64,000 nucleotides of DNA from DATFDN01 sp963762525. Lineage in GTDB: Bacteria > Pseudomonadota > Alphaproteobacteria > Acetobacterales > Acetobacteraceae. Of this stretch, positions 56,621-64,000 are shown piece by piece (the stretch's first letter is position 1; every line of letters starts with the position of its first letter). Under the pieces are notes generated by a model. It was not told the origin of the DNA, ran no database searches, and saw nothing but the letters and a program-made list of their open reading frames with translations. Both the position numbers and the translations under genes were made by a program. The stretch covers positions 372,001-436,000 of the forward strand of contig CAVXKT010000002.1 of NCBI GenBank assembly GCA_963762525.1, in the 5' to 3' direction.

Positions 56621-58065
56621 TTAGGACAACCCGAGCTTCTCCGCACCCCCACCGGTGGCCGGGCCGGCGGTGGGATCGACATAATCGGGGCGATCCGCGA
56701 TCAGCGTGTCGGCGGTCAAGATCAGATTGGCCATCGAAGCGGCGTTGCGCAAGGCCGCGAGCGTTACCTCCACCGGGTCGGCAAGGCCGGCGTCCAGCAT
56801 GTCGACCAGTTCGCCGCTGCGCGCATCAAGCCCGGTGCCCACCGCCGCCGCCGCTACCCGGGCGACGATCGTCTCCGCGTCCAAGCCGGCATTGCCGGCG
56901 ATGGCGGCGAGCGGGCGCGGTCAGCGCGCGGCGCACCACCGCCGCGCCTCGGCGCGCCGCATCGGCAAGCTCGCGCTCCAGGTCCGCCAACTCCGGCGCG
57001 GCCTGGACCAGCGCGGTGCCGCCGCCTGCAACGATGCCGGCACGGATCGCCGCTCGGGTGGCGCTGATCGCATCCTCGATCAGTTGCGCACGCCGCTTCT
57101 GCTCCACGGGGGTGGCGCCGCCGGCGTAGATGATCGCCGCGCCGCCGGAGAGTTTTGCCAGCCGCACCTCGAGCTTATCGCGCTCCACGTTCGGCGGTGC
57201 GAGTTCGATCTAACGGATCACCTGCCGGCGGCGCGCCGTGATGACGACCGGGTCGCCGCCGCCGCGCGTGACCACGGTCTGATCGGAGCCGACCCGCACC
57301 TGCCGTGCCGTGCCCAGATCGCGCAATTCGAGCGCCTCGAGCCGGCCGCCCAGATCGCGCGCGATGACGCGCCCGCCGGTTACGATCGCAAGGTCTTCCA
57401 GCATCGCCTTGCGCCAATGGCCGTATTCCGGCGGATGGATCGCCGCCGTCGGCGGCCGTCCGGTTTGGCGCCGGCGCAGCAGGCGGATCACGCAGACCGG
57501 CGCAACCTCCTCGGCGATGACGAGCAGCGGACGGTTGCGCGCTTCCACGAGCTGCTCGATCGCATCGACCTCGGCCTCGGTGGTGAGCCTAAGATCGGTC
57601 ATCAGAATGTCCGGCTCGTCGAGCACCACCTGCATGCGTTCGACGTCGGTCGCGGAGCGGGCGGGCGGCTTGCCGCAAAGCCGCGCTCACCCGCTCGACC
57701 GCAAGCCGCATTCCCCGCACCAGTTCGACCGCGCCGGCGCCGTCGCGCAGGGAGGCCAAGCCTTGCTGCACCATCGCATTGGCGAGGATGGTCGTGGTGG
57801 TGGTGCCGTCGCCGGCCACCTCGTTGGTCTGGTTGGCGACCTCGCGGAGGACCTGGGCGCCGATATTCTCGAACCGATCCTCAAGCTCGATCTCGCGGGC
57901 GATGCTGATCCCGTCGCCGGAAATGATCGGCGTCCCGATCGGGCGGTCGATGAAGGCATTCATCCCGCGCGGTCCCAGCGTGCCGCGCACCGCCCAGGTG
58001 AGCTTGGCGACGCCGCGGCCCAGCGCTTCGCGGGCCGCCTCGTCATGCAGCAGCATCTTCGCCAT
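56621..58065 (-). pseudogene. degenerate GroEL-like chaperonin (monooxygenase-associated type)
   Basis: A GroEL paralogue. The N-terminus is MAKMLLHDEAAREALGRGVA with the nucleotide site VRGTLGPRGMNAFIDRP and DGTTTTTILANAMVQ. After ALRQAA (about residue 135) some 55-65 residues of the intermediate/apical part are missing, and the frame resumes as ATDVERMQVVLDEPDILMTD. A TAG at 57210-57212 interrupts the gene in frame before IELAPPNVERDKLEVRLAKL, and a further indel lies near 56925. The C-terminus NAASMANLILTADTLIADRP is present but the GGM tail is absent. Such divergent chaperonins accompany propane/acetone monooxygenases (MimG type). Stop at 56621-56623. Confidence 0.82.
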
Positions 58066-58068
58066 TGC

Positions 58069-58445
58069 TCAGCGGTCCCCGGAAGCCGCGCGCGCCGCCT
58101 CGCGCACGAAATGCCGCAGACCGGGGCCATCCTCCTCAGGCTGCTCCTCCCCGAAGCGCGCCGCCAGCAGGCCGCGGCAGAGTGCGCCGTTGAACTCGAT
58201 GTTGACCGTCACGTTGCGCAAATTCCTGAGATAGGCGCCGAGCGAGCCCGCCGACAACATCCGCCCCTGGACGGTGACGGTGCGCGGCCAGGTCGTCGAG
58301 ACCGCGCTCGCCGTCGCGGGGATCGAAGGCGCGTTGAGGATGAAGCGGTCAGGATACTTGTTCTTCAGCGCCGAATTGCGTTCGGGCGTGTTGAAGCCGT
58401 GCTTGTAAAAATCCGTCAGCACGGTCGGCTGAAAGATAGCCATGT
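58069..58445 (-). pseudogene. amidohydrolase fragment joined to an unrecognised tail
   Basis: The minus strand reads MAIFQPTVLTDFYKHGFNT, then ERNSALKNKYPDRFILN, a clear piece of the metal-dependent amidohydrolase that sits beside di-iron monooxygenase genes. A surplus base near 58340 would extend it through FDPRDGERGLDDLA. The original 5' half is missing: upstream the frame enters unrelated sequence at about 58445. Downstream the open frame continues with LGAYLRNLRNVTVNIEFNGA and ends ARAASGDR; this part was not recognised and may belong to another gene. It starts 4 bp upstream of the chaperonin, in the usual amidohydrolase-groEL order. Confidence 0.6.
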
Positions 58446-59035
58446 CGTCGGGACCATCGCGCACGCAGGAGCGCCTGCTGCTCAACGACGCCGTCGGCAG
58501 CGCCTTCGTGGCGACGGCGGAGAACATGCGTCGGATTCCGACGATTGCGATGCGGTCCGCCCGTTCCGCTCCCTCGCCGCGGCCGCGCTTCGTGGCCGCC
58601 GACCCGGCGGTGGCGGCGGCGGTACACCAAATGAAGCGGGCGGCGCAGCGGCACCTTCCGGTGCTTATTCGGGGCGAGACCGGGACCGGCAAGGATCTGC
58701 TTGCCCGCCACGCCCACGAAGCGAGCGGGCGACGCGGCCCGTTCGTGCCGGTGAATTGCGCGGCATTGCCGAAGACGCTGATAGAAAGCGAGCTGTTCGG
58801 CTACGCCGAGCTCCGCAACCTGCTCATCCGCCTCGGGCTCGGCTGCGCGGATGGCGTGATCGAGCGTGCGGCACTGGGATCGGTTCCGCCGCCGACCGGT
58901 GCGACGGCAGCGGGCGCGAACGCATCGGGCGCGTCGCTGCGCGAGGAGACGCGCGCGCGCATCTCCCGCGCCTACCAGGCCGAAGCGGGCAACGTCTCGC
59001 GCAACACCATTTATCGCGCCATTCGGGCGGAGTAA
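58442..59035 (+). pseudogene. AcoR-type sigma-54 activator remnant: Walker A half plus damaged HTH
   Basis: Plus-strand frame of 197 codons. Homology starts around 58590 with the AAA+ entry FVAADPAVAAAVHQMKRAAQ and Walker A VLIRGETGTGKDLLARHA, then FVPVNCAALPKTLIESELFG and Y (58809). Here the normal GAFTGA loop, Walker B and sensor regions are missing. The frame jumps to ELRNLLIRLGLGCADGVIER, part of the C-terminal linker. The Fis helix-turn-helix is also shortened: EAGNVSRNTIYRAIRAE lacks the first recognition helix between two SR motifs. The first 45 codons look like antisense of the amidohydrolase. Not functional. Confidence 0.78.
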
Positions 59036-59097
59036 GCATCCGCGAACAGGCGACGGTCCTTCGGACCTCCGACTTCGTCGAATTCGGGAGTGGGCTC

Positions 59098-60456
59098 ATG
59101 GACGGCTATGACGCGATCATCGTCGGGACCGGCCAAGCCGGGCCGTCGCTCGCGCGGCGCTTCGGCGCCTTCGGCTGGCGGGTGGCCATCATCGAGCAGG
59201 GGCGCTTCGGCGGCACCTGCATCAACACCGGCTGCACGCCGACCAAGGCGCTGGTAGCCAGCGCCTACGCCGCCCACCTGGCCCGCCGGGCCGGCGATTT
59301 CGGGCTGACCACGGCGCCGGTGGAGGTGGACTGGCCGCGGGTGCGGGCCCGCAAGGACCGGATCGCCGCGACCAGCCGCGCCGCCGTCGAACGCTCGCTC
59401 CGCGAGGCGGAGCACGTCACCGTCATCCGCGGCCACGCGCGCCTGGTCTCGGATCGCGAGGTTGCGGTGAACGGCCGGAGGCTCCGCGCCGAGCGCATCT
59501 TTCTCAATATCGGCGGCCATCCGACGGTTCCGCCCGTTCCCGGCATCGATGCCGTCCGCTGTCTCACCAGCGACGATGTCATGGACGTGGAGGCGCTTCC
59601 GGCGCGGCTGGTGGTGCTGGGCGGGAGCTATGTCGGACTGGAGTTCGCGCAGCTGTTCCGCCGCTTCGGCGCCGAGGTGACGGTCATCGAGCAGGCGCCG
59701 CGGCTGGTGGCGCGCGAGGATGCGGACATTTCCGACTGCCTGCGGGAAATTCTGGAGGCCGAGCAGATCAGGGTGGTGCTCGGCGCCTCGGATCTGTCCG
59801 TCGCGGCGCGCGATGCAAGCTTCACGCTCCGCTTCGCCGGCGGCGAGGCGACGGGCACGCATCTTCTCGCCGCCACCGGACGCAAGCCCAACACCGCCGA
59901 TCTCGGATTGGCGGATGCCGGCGTGAGCCTCGAGGAGCGCGGCTACATCGCCACCGATGAGCGGCTGCAAACGGCGGTGCCCGGCATCTGGGCGCTGGGC
60001 GACTGCAACGGTCGCGGTGCCTTCACCCATACCAGCTACAATGACGGGGAGATCGTGGCGGCCAATCTGCTGGAAGGGGCGTCGCGGAGCGTCAGCAACC
60101 GCATCGCCGCCTATGCGCTCTACACCGACCCGCCGCTCGGGCGGGCCGGAATGACGATCGCGGAAGCCAAGAAGGCGGGCCATCGCATCCTGGTCGGAAC
60201 GATGGCGATGGAGGACGTCTCGCGCGCCTTCGAGAAAAGCGAGACGCTGGGTTTGATGAAGATCGCCGTGGATGGGGAGACGCAACAGATCCTCGGCGCC
60301 TCGCTGCTCGGCACCGGCTGCGATGAGGTAATCCACAGCGTGCTCGACCTTATGTACGCCAAGGCGCCCTACCCGGTGCTGCAAAGGGCCATGCACATTC
60401 ACCCGACGGTGTCGGAGTTCATCCCGTCGTTGCTCGAGGATTTGCGGCCCGTGTGA
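59098..60456 (+). CDS. FAD-dependent pyridine nucleotide-disulfide oxidoreductase (mercuric reductase/lipoamide dehydrogenase-like)
   Basis: Flavoprotein of 452 residues, intact. The FAD motif is YDAIIVGTGQAGPSLARRF, the redox-active disulfide is in GGTCINTGCTPTKALVASA (Cys near residues 41 and 46), the NAD motif is LVVLGGSYVGLEFAQLFRRF, the second FAD motif is GIWALGDCNGRGAFTHTSYN and the C-terminal His-Glu pair lies in MHIHPTVSEFIPSL. No second N-terminal metal domain, so it is not a full MerA. No lipoyl or 2-oxoacid dehydrogenase genes are nearby, so it belongs to the stand-alone 'mercuric reductase-like' group of unknown substrate. It follows the regulator remnant by 62 bp. Confidence 0.88.
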   Translation: MDGYDAIIVGTGQAGPSLARRFGAFGWRVAIIEQGRFGGTCINTGCTPTKALVASAYAAHLARRAGDFGLTTAPVEVDWPRVRARKDRIAATSRAAVERSLREAEHVTVIRGHARLVSDREVAVNGRRLRAERIFLNIGGHPTVPPVPGIDAVRCLTSDDVMDVEALPARLVVLGGSYVGLEFAQLFRRFGAEVTVIEQAPRLVAREDADISDCLREILEAEQIRVVLGASDLSVAARDASFTLRFAGGEATGTHLLAATGRKPNTADLGLADAGVSLEERGYIATDERLQTAVPGIWALGDCNGRGAFTHTSYNDGEIVAANLLEGASRSVSNRIAAYALYTDPPLGRAGMTIAEAKKAGHRILVGTMAMEDVSRAFEKSETLGLMKIAVDGETQQILGASLLGTGCDEVIHSVLDLMYAKAPYPVLQRAMHIHPTVSEFIPSLLEDLRPV

Positions 60457-60473
60457 CGACGCAAGGTGAGATC

Positions 60474-61320
60474 ATGCCGGGTGCATCGCGCCGGGTTGTC
60501 CTGCACGTGGATGATCTCGGCGGCAGCCATGGCGCCAACGAGGCCTTTCTGAAGCTGGCTGCTTCGGGCCTGGTCACGTGCGGGGCGGTCATGGTTCCCG
60601 CACCCTGGTTCCGCGAACTCGCGGATGCAGCTGCGGCCGACCCCGACCTCGACATCGGGATTCACCTGACGCTGACGAGCGAGTGGCACGGCTGCCGATG
60701 GGCGCCGATCTCGACCGTCAGCCGAGCTTCCGGGCTGATCGATGGCGACGGATACTTCTGGCGCGATGTCGCAAGTTTGCGCCGCCATCTGGTGCCGGAG
60801 GCGGCAATCCTCGAAATGCGCGCGCAAATCGACCGTGCCGTTGCCGCCGGCCTTCATCCGACGCATCTCAACTCGCACATGGCGGCCGCAATGCTGCCCG
60901 AGCTGCTCGATGCCCAGATCCGGCTCGGACGGGAGTACAGGCCTGATGCCGGTGCTGCCGCGCTCGATCACCTGGGCGCCCGATCCGCTCGCCTACGGCG
61001 CCGCGGTTTCCAAGCTGGCCGAGGAGGGTGCCCCGATCTTCGATCATTGCCGCGGCACCCTTCCGGTCAGTCGCGAGAACCTTCCCGAGCAGTGGCAACG
61101 GATGATTACGGAGCTGCCGCCCGGGGTCACTCATATCGCGTTGCATTGCACGGCGCCGGGCGATTTCGAGGCGATGTCGCCGAGGCACGCGGCTTGGCGC
61201 ATCGCCGAATACGATCTCCTGCTCAGCGGCTTCCTGCGGCAGGCCTTTGCTGCTGCGAATATTCCGGTCGTCGGCACGCGGAAGATGCAGAGCCTCTGGC
61301 TCAATCACCTTGCGAAGTGA
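60474..61320 (+). CDS. ChbG/HpnK (YdjC) family carbohydrate deacetylase (1 frameshift)
   Basis: Metal-dependent deacetylase of the YdjC family. The ATG at 60474 has AAGGTGAG 6 bp upstream. The metal-binding aspartates are in VVLHVDDLGGSHGANEAFLK; a histidine pair lies in GIHLTLTSEWHGCRW and PTHLNSHMAAAMLPELLD. A surplus A near 60940 shifts the frame to GLMPVLPRSITWAPDPLAYG and the C-terminal part IALHCTAPGDFEAM and NIPVVGTRKMQSLW. The stop is TGA 61318-61320. Repaired length of about 282 residues is normal. It starts 17 bp after the oxidoreductase gene, probably co-transcribed. Substrate may be an N-acetylated sugar. Confidence 0.85.
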
Positions 61321-61330
61321 GACGACCTCG

Positions 61331-61342
61331 CTGACCGGTCAG
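61331..61342. promoter_or_regulatory. perfect 12-bp palindrome upstream of the aldehyde oxidoreductase operon
   Basis: CTGACCGGTCAG is fully self-complementary and lies 64 bp before the operon's first ATG, in the only gap (86 bp) between it and the preceding deacetylase. Perfect 10-12-bp palindromes of this TGACCGGTCA type are common operators for TetR-like repressors. No regulator gene is adjacent in the window. A ribosome site GGGGGAGG follows at 61396-61403. Confidence 0.4.
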
Positions 61343-61406
61343 GCTTGCATCGCGCCTTTCTGAACCCAAGATCGCCAACAGAGGACGATCGCGCGGGGGA
61401 GGTCCT

Positions 61407-61922
61407 ATGCAGTTTTCCGTGAATGGAAAGCGTATCGATGTCACATTCGACTTACGCACTTCGTTGCTCGACCTGTTACGTGAGCACCTGAGACTGACCG
61501 GCTCGAAGAAAGGCTGCAACCAGGGCGCATGCGGGGCGTGCACGGTTCTGGTCGATGGCGTCCGGATCAATTCATGCCTGGCACTTGCCGTTCAGTATCA
61601 AGGCCGCTCGATTACGACGGTTGAGGGCTTGACCGCCGATGGCGAGCTGCATCCGCTTCAGCGCGCCTTCATCGACCATGACGGGTTCCAATGCGGCTAC
61701 TGCACGCCCGGCCAGCTCTGTTCCGCCGTGGGCATGCTCGGCGAGGTCGAGCGCGGCGTGCCGAGCCTGCTCACCGCCGACCTTACGGCCGCGCGGATTG
61801 CACTGGATCGTGACGAGCTGCGCGAGCGCATGAGCGGCAATTTGTGCCGGTGCGGCGCCTATAACGGCATTGCCGATGCGGTGGCGGCGGTCGAGGCCAT
61901 CCCGGCGGACCAGCGGCAATGA
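61407..61922 (+). CDS. aldehyde/xanthine dehydrogenase 2Fe-2S subunit (PaoA/YagT-like)
   Basis: Iron-sulfur subunit of a molybdenum hydroxylase, 171 residues, intact. The plant-type ferredoxin cluster is in GCNQGACGACTVLVDGVRIN and SC; the C-terminal cluster is in QCGYCTPGQLCSAVGML and NLCRCGAYNGI. Unlike E. coli PaoA there is no N-terminal Tat extension: the protein begins directly with the ferredoxin fold (MQFSVNGKRIDVTFDLRTSL), so the complex is probably cytoplasmic. Overlaps the next gene by 4 bp (ATGA). Confidence 0.92.
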   Translation: MQFSVNGKRIDVTFDLRTSLLDLLREHLRLTGSKKGCNQGACGACTVLVDGVRINSCLALAVQYQGRSITTVEGLTADGELHPLQRAFIDHDGFQCGYCTPGQLCSAVGMLGEVERGVPSLLTADLTAARIALDRDELRERMSGNLCRCGAYNGIADAVAAVEAIPADQRQ

Positions 61923-62911
61923 TGGCGTTCAGTTACGCGCGCGCCGACGACGTTGCCGGTGCGATCCGGCTTTCCGGCGGCGCCGCGGGCGGGCGCTATC
62001 TCGGCGGCGGCACCAATCTCGTCGATCTGATGCGCGAGAATGTGGAGCGGCCTGCTGCGCTGGTGGATGTCACCGGCCTGTCGCGCCGGATTGAGCCGCG
62101 CGCGGATGGCGGCATCCTGATCGGCGCCGGCGCCACCAACACCGAGGTTGCGACCGACCGCGCCGTGCGCACCCGCTTTCCGGCGCTGCCACGGGCCATC
62201 CTCGCCGGCGCGAGCGGGCAGATCCGCAACATGGCGACGGTCGGCGGCAACATCCTACAGCGCACCCGCTGCACCTACTTCTATGATCAGGCCGCGCGCT
62301 GCAACAAGCGCGAGCCGGACGCCGGCTGCGATGCGCTCGATGGCTTCAATCGCAATCACGCGATTCTCGGCGCTTCCCCGTCCTGCGTCGCCACGCATCC
62401 ATCGGATATGTGCGTGGCGCTCGCGGCCTTCGATGCGTTGGTGCATTTGGAGGGACCGAATGGCGCGCGCATCCTGCCGCTGACGGACTTGCACCGGCTT
62501 CCCGGCGACCGGCCCGATATGGAAACGGAGCTGTTGCCGAACGAGCTGATCACCGCGGTCGAGCTGCCGCCGCTCGGCTTTGCGTCGCGGTCCACCTATC
62601 GCAAGGTCCGTGATCGCGCGAGCTACGCCTTCGCGCTCGTCTCGGTTGCCGCCGCGCTCGACGTGGATGCGGGCGGAAACGTGCATGATGTGCGGCTGGC
62701 ACTGGGCGGCGTCGCGCACAAGCCGTGGCGCGCCCGGGCCGCCGAGGCGGCGCTGCGCGGCGCGCCGGCGACCGAGGCGAGCTTCCGCACCGCGGCCGAG
62801 GCCGAGCTCGCCGACGCCGCGGGGCTGCGCCACAACGGTTTCAAGATCGAGCTTGCCAAGCGCACGATCGTCGCCACCCTTGGCCAGCTTGCGGAAGGAG
62901 CGACGCCATGA
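61919..62911 (+). CDS. aldehyde oxidoreductase FAD subunit (PaoB/YagS-like)
   Basis: FAD-binding subunit, 330 residues, intact. The FAD-binding motif is GGRYLGGGTNLVDLMRENVE and the second loop is IRNMATVGGNILQRTRC. The segment RCTYFYDQAARCNKREPDAG contains the extra cysteines that in the PaoB branch bind an additional 4Fe-4S cluster. The CO-dehydrogenase-type C-terminal domain follows (ALVSVAAALDVDAGGNVHDV). Overlap ATGA with the next gene. Order PaoA-PaoB-PaoC matches the E. coli yagTSR operon. Confidence 0.92.
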   Translation: MMAFSYARADDVAGAIRLSGGAAGGRYLGGGTNLVDLMRENVERPAALVDVTGLSRRIEPRADGGILIGAGATNTEVATDRAVRTRFPALPRAILAGASGQIRNMATVGGNILQRTRCTYFYDQAARCNKREPDAGCDALDGFNRNHAILGASPSCVATHPSDMCVALAAFDALVHLEGPNGARILPLTDLHRLPGDRPDMETELLPNELITAVELPPLGFASRSTYRKVRDRASYAFALVSVAAALDVDAGGNVHDVRLALGGVAHKPWRARAAEAALRGAPATEASFRTAAEAELADAAGLRHNGFKIELAKRTIVATLGQLAEGATP

Positions 62912-64000
62912 GCCTGGCGCTGTACGCGGACACGCCGGACCCGTTGATCCGCCAGCATGGCGCGCTCGGTGCGCCGGTGACGCGCGTCGACGGCCCGCTG
63001 AAGGTAATGGGCAAGGCACGCTTCGCCGCCGAGGTGCCGTTGCCCGGGCTGACCTTTGCCGCCTTGGTTTACAGCACGATCGCCCGCGGCCGCATCGCCA
63101 CGCTCGATACCGGTGCGGCGGAGGCGGCGCCCGGCGTGGTGCTGGTCATGACCCATCGCAACGCTCCGCGGATGAAGCCGCCGCCGGTGTTTCTTTCGGC
63201 GCCGAAGGCCGCCGCGATGAGCGATCTGCCGGTGATGCAAAATGACGAAATTCATTGGAACGGTCAGCCGGTCGCGGTGGTGCTGGCGGAAACGCAGGAG
63301 CAAGCCGATCACGGCGCCTCGCTGGTGCGCGTGACCTATGCGTCGGAACCGGCGGTGACGGCGTTCGACGCGGCCAAGCGTCGCGCGCATCCGCCCGAGA
63401 GCATCCTCGGCGAGCCGTCATCAATCGAAATCGGAGACGCCGAGGCGGCGCTGCAACGGGCCGCATTCAAGATCGACCGCACCTATCGAACCCCGCGCCA
63501 CAACCACAATGCGATCGAGTTGCACGCCGCGACCGTCACTTGGGAAGGCGATACGCTCGTCGTCCACGATGCGTCGCAGCTCGTCAACGCGACGGCGTGG
63601 ACGCTGGCGCAGGTATTCGGGATCGACGACGCGAAGGTGCGCGTGCTGTCGCCCTATGTCGGCGGCGGGTTCGGCGGCAAATGCTTGTGGGATCACCAGA
63701 TCCTCGCCGCCGCCGCGTCGAAGCTGGCGGGCCGGCCGGTGCGCCTGGCGCTGTCGCGCGAGGGCGTGTTCCGCGTCGTCGGCGGGCGCACCACTGCCGA
63801 GCAGCGGGTTGCACTCGGCGCCAAGCCGGACGGGACGCTGGCGGCGCTGATCCATACCGGCGTCACCGCGATGACGACGCACAATGCCCTTCCCGAGCCG
63901 TTCACCTTCCCCGCGCGCCACCTCTATGCGGCCGAGGCCATCAAGCTGGCACAGGCCGTGGCGGACATGGACATGCTCGCCAATACGTTCATGCGCGCGC
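62908..64000 (+). CDS. aldehyde oxidoreductase molybdenum subunit (PaoC/YagR-like), 5' part
   Basis: Molybdopterin cytosine dinucleotide-binding catalytic subunit, open at the window end; about 364 codons are visible of an expected 730 or so. It begins MSLALYADTPDPLIRQHGAL and shows the conserved VDGPLKVMGKARFAAEVPLP, IHWNGQPVAVVLAETQEQAD and RTPRHNHNAIELHAATVTWE. The molybdenum-cofactor loop VLSPYVGGGFGGKCLWDHQI lies near 63646. ATG at 62908 overlaps the FAD-subunit stop. Catalytic glutamate lies beyond the window. Probably oxidises aldehydes or N-heterocycles. Confidence 0.9.
   Translation, partial: MSLALYADTPDPLIRQHGALGAPVTRVDGPLKVMGKARFAAEVPLPGLTFAALVYSTIARGRIATLDTGAAEAAPGVVLVMTHRNAPRMKPPPVFLSAPKAAAMSDLPVMQNDEIHWNGQPVAVVLAETQEQADHGASLVRVTYASEPAVTAFDAAKRRAHPPESILGEPSSIEIGDAEAALQRAAFKIDRTYRTPRHNHNAIELHAATVTWEGDTLVVHDASQLVNATAWTLAQVFGIDDAKVRVLSPYVGGGFGGKCLWDHQILAAAASKLAGRPVRLALSREGVFRVVGGRTTAEQRVALGAKPDGTLAALIHTGVTAMTTHNALPEPFTFPARHLYAAEAIKLAQAVADMDMLANTFMRA

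Noticed and set aside
57210..57212. TAG as pyrrolysine or readthrough codon
   Set aside because: The gene also has an internal deletion and an indel, so simple decay explains the stop; no pyrrolysine genes are visible.
57310..59097. Long N-terminal extension of the disulfide oxidoreductase
   Set aside because: The upstream part is antisense to the chaperonin and amidohydrolase remnants and has low-complexity composition; the family start MDGYDAIIVGTGQAG lies at 59098.

Overview
The window is a high-GC (about 70% by eye) stretch of a bacterial chromosome. An EipB/DUF1849 envelope protein, a GlcDEF glycolate oxidase, HslVU, a 41-residue zinc-independent L36 and the rpsF-rpsR-rplI order all fit an alphaproteobacterium, probably Rhodospirillales/Acetobacterales-like; that placement is an inference from gene content. 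Many reading frames, including essential ones (aspS, rpsF, rpsR, rplI, rnd), are broken by single-base indels. More than twenty of these can be repaired by removing one surplus base, so they look like sequencing errors rather than biology. The indels are densest in the first 7.4 kb.

Layout. 0-7.4 kb: end of pcm, a LivKHMG branched-chain-type ABC importer plus a cupin, a 33-bp tandem-repeat spacer, and a bifunctional enoyl-CoA hydratase/3-hydroxyacyl-CoA dehydrogenase. 7.4-12.1 kb (minus): glcD-glcE-small membrane protein-glcF-TPR operon. 12.2-15.8 kb (minus): rpmJ, rpsF-rpsR-rplI, CocE-type hydrolase. 15.9-22.9 kb (plus): pepN, a tartrate/isopropylmalate-type dehydrogenase and a SWIM-SNF2 helicase. 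22.9-23.3 kb: two tandem copies of a non-coding palindrome-bearing repeat. 23.3-37.4 kb: eipB, aspS, rnd, a hybrid histidine kinase, an acyl-CoA ligase, an IlvD/Edd dehydratase, a PPOX protein, a DUF2182/DUF1326 pair, gshB and an MFS carrier. 37.5-46.5 kb: hslVU, an AbrB/Doc toxin-antitoxin pair, an SDR, a serine hydrolase and an RND efflux pair.

46.6-50.7 kb holds tRNA-Ala(CGC), tRNA-Ser(TGA) and, immediately behind the latter, a lower-GC island carrying a two-gene type IV restriction system: an EVE-domain McrB and an McrC nuclease. 50.6-54.6 kb (minus) is a PotABCD-like importer whose ATPase C-terminus runs across the island edge.

54.7-59.0 kb is a decayed, rearranged region. It holds a molybdenum-hydroxylase fragment, two AcoR-type sigma-54 activator remnants on opposite strands, a GroEL paralogue with an internal deletion and an in-frame stop, and an amidohydrolase fragment. 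This gene set matches the accessory genes of soluble di-iron (propane/acetone-type) monooxygenase clusters, but the monooxygenase is absent. The two activator remnants break at the same point of the AAA+ domain and would rejoin if the segment between them were inverted.

59.1-64.0 kb: a flavin disulfide oxidoreductase, a ChbG/YdjC deacetylase, and a PaoABC-like aldehyde oxidoreductase operon behind a perfect 12-bp palindrome; its large subunit runs off the end.
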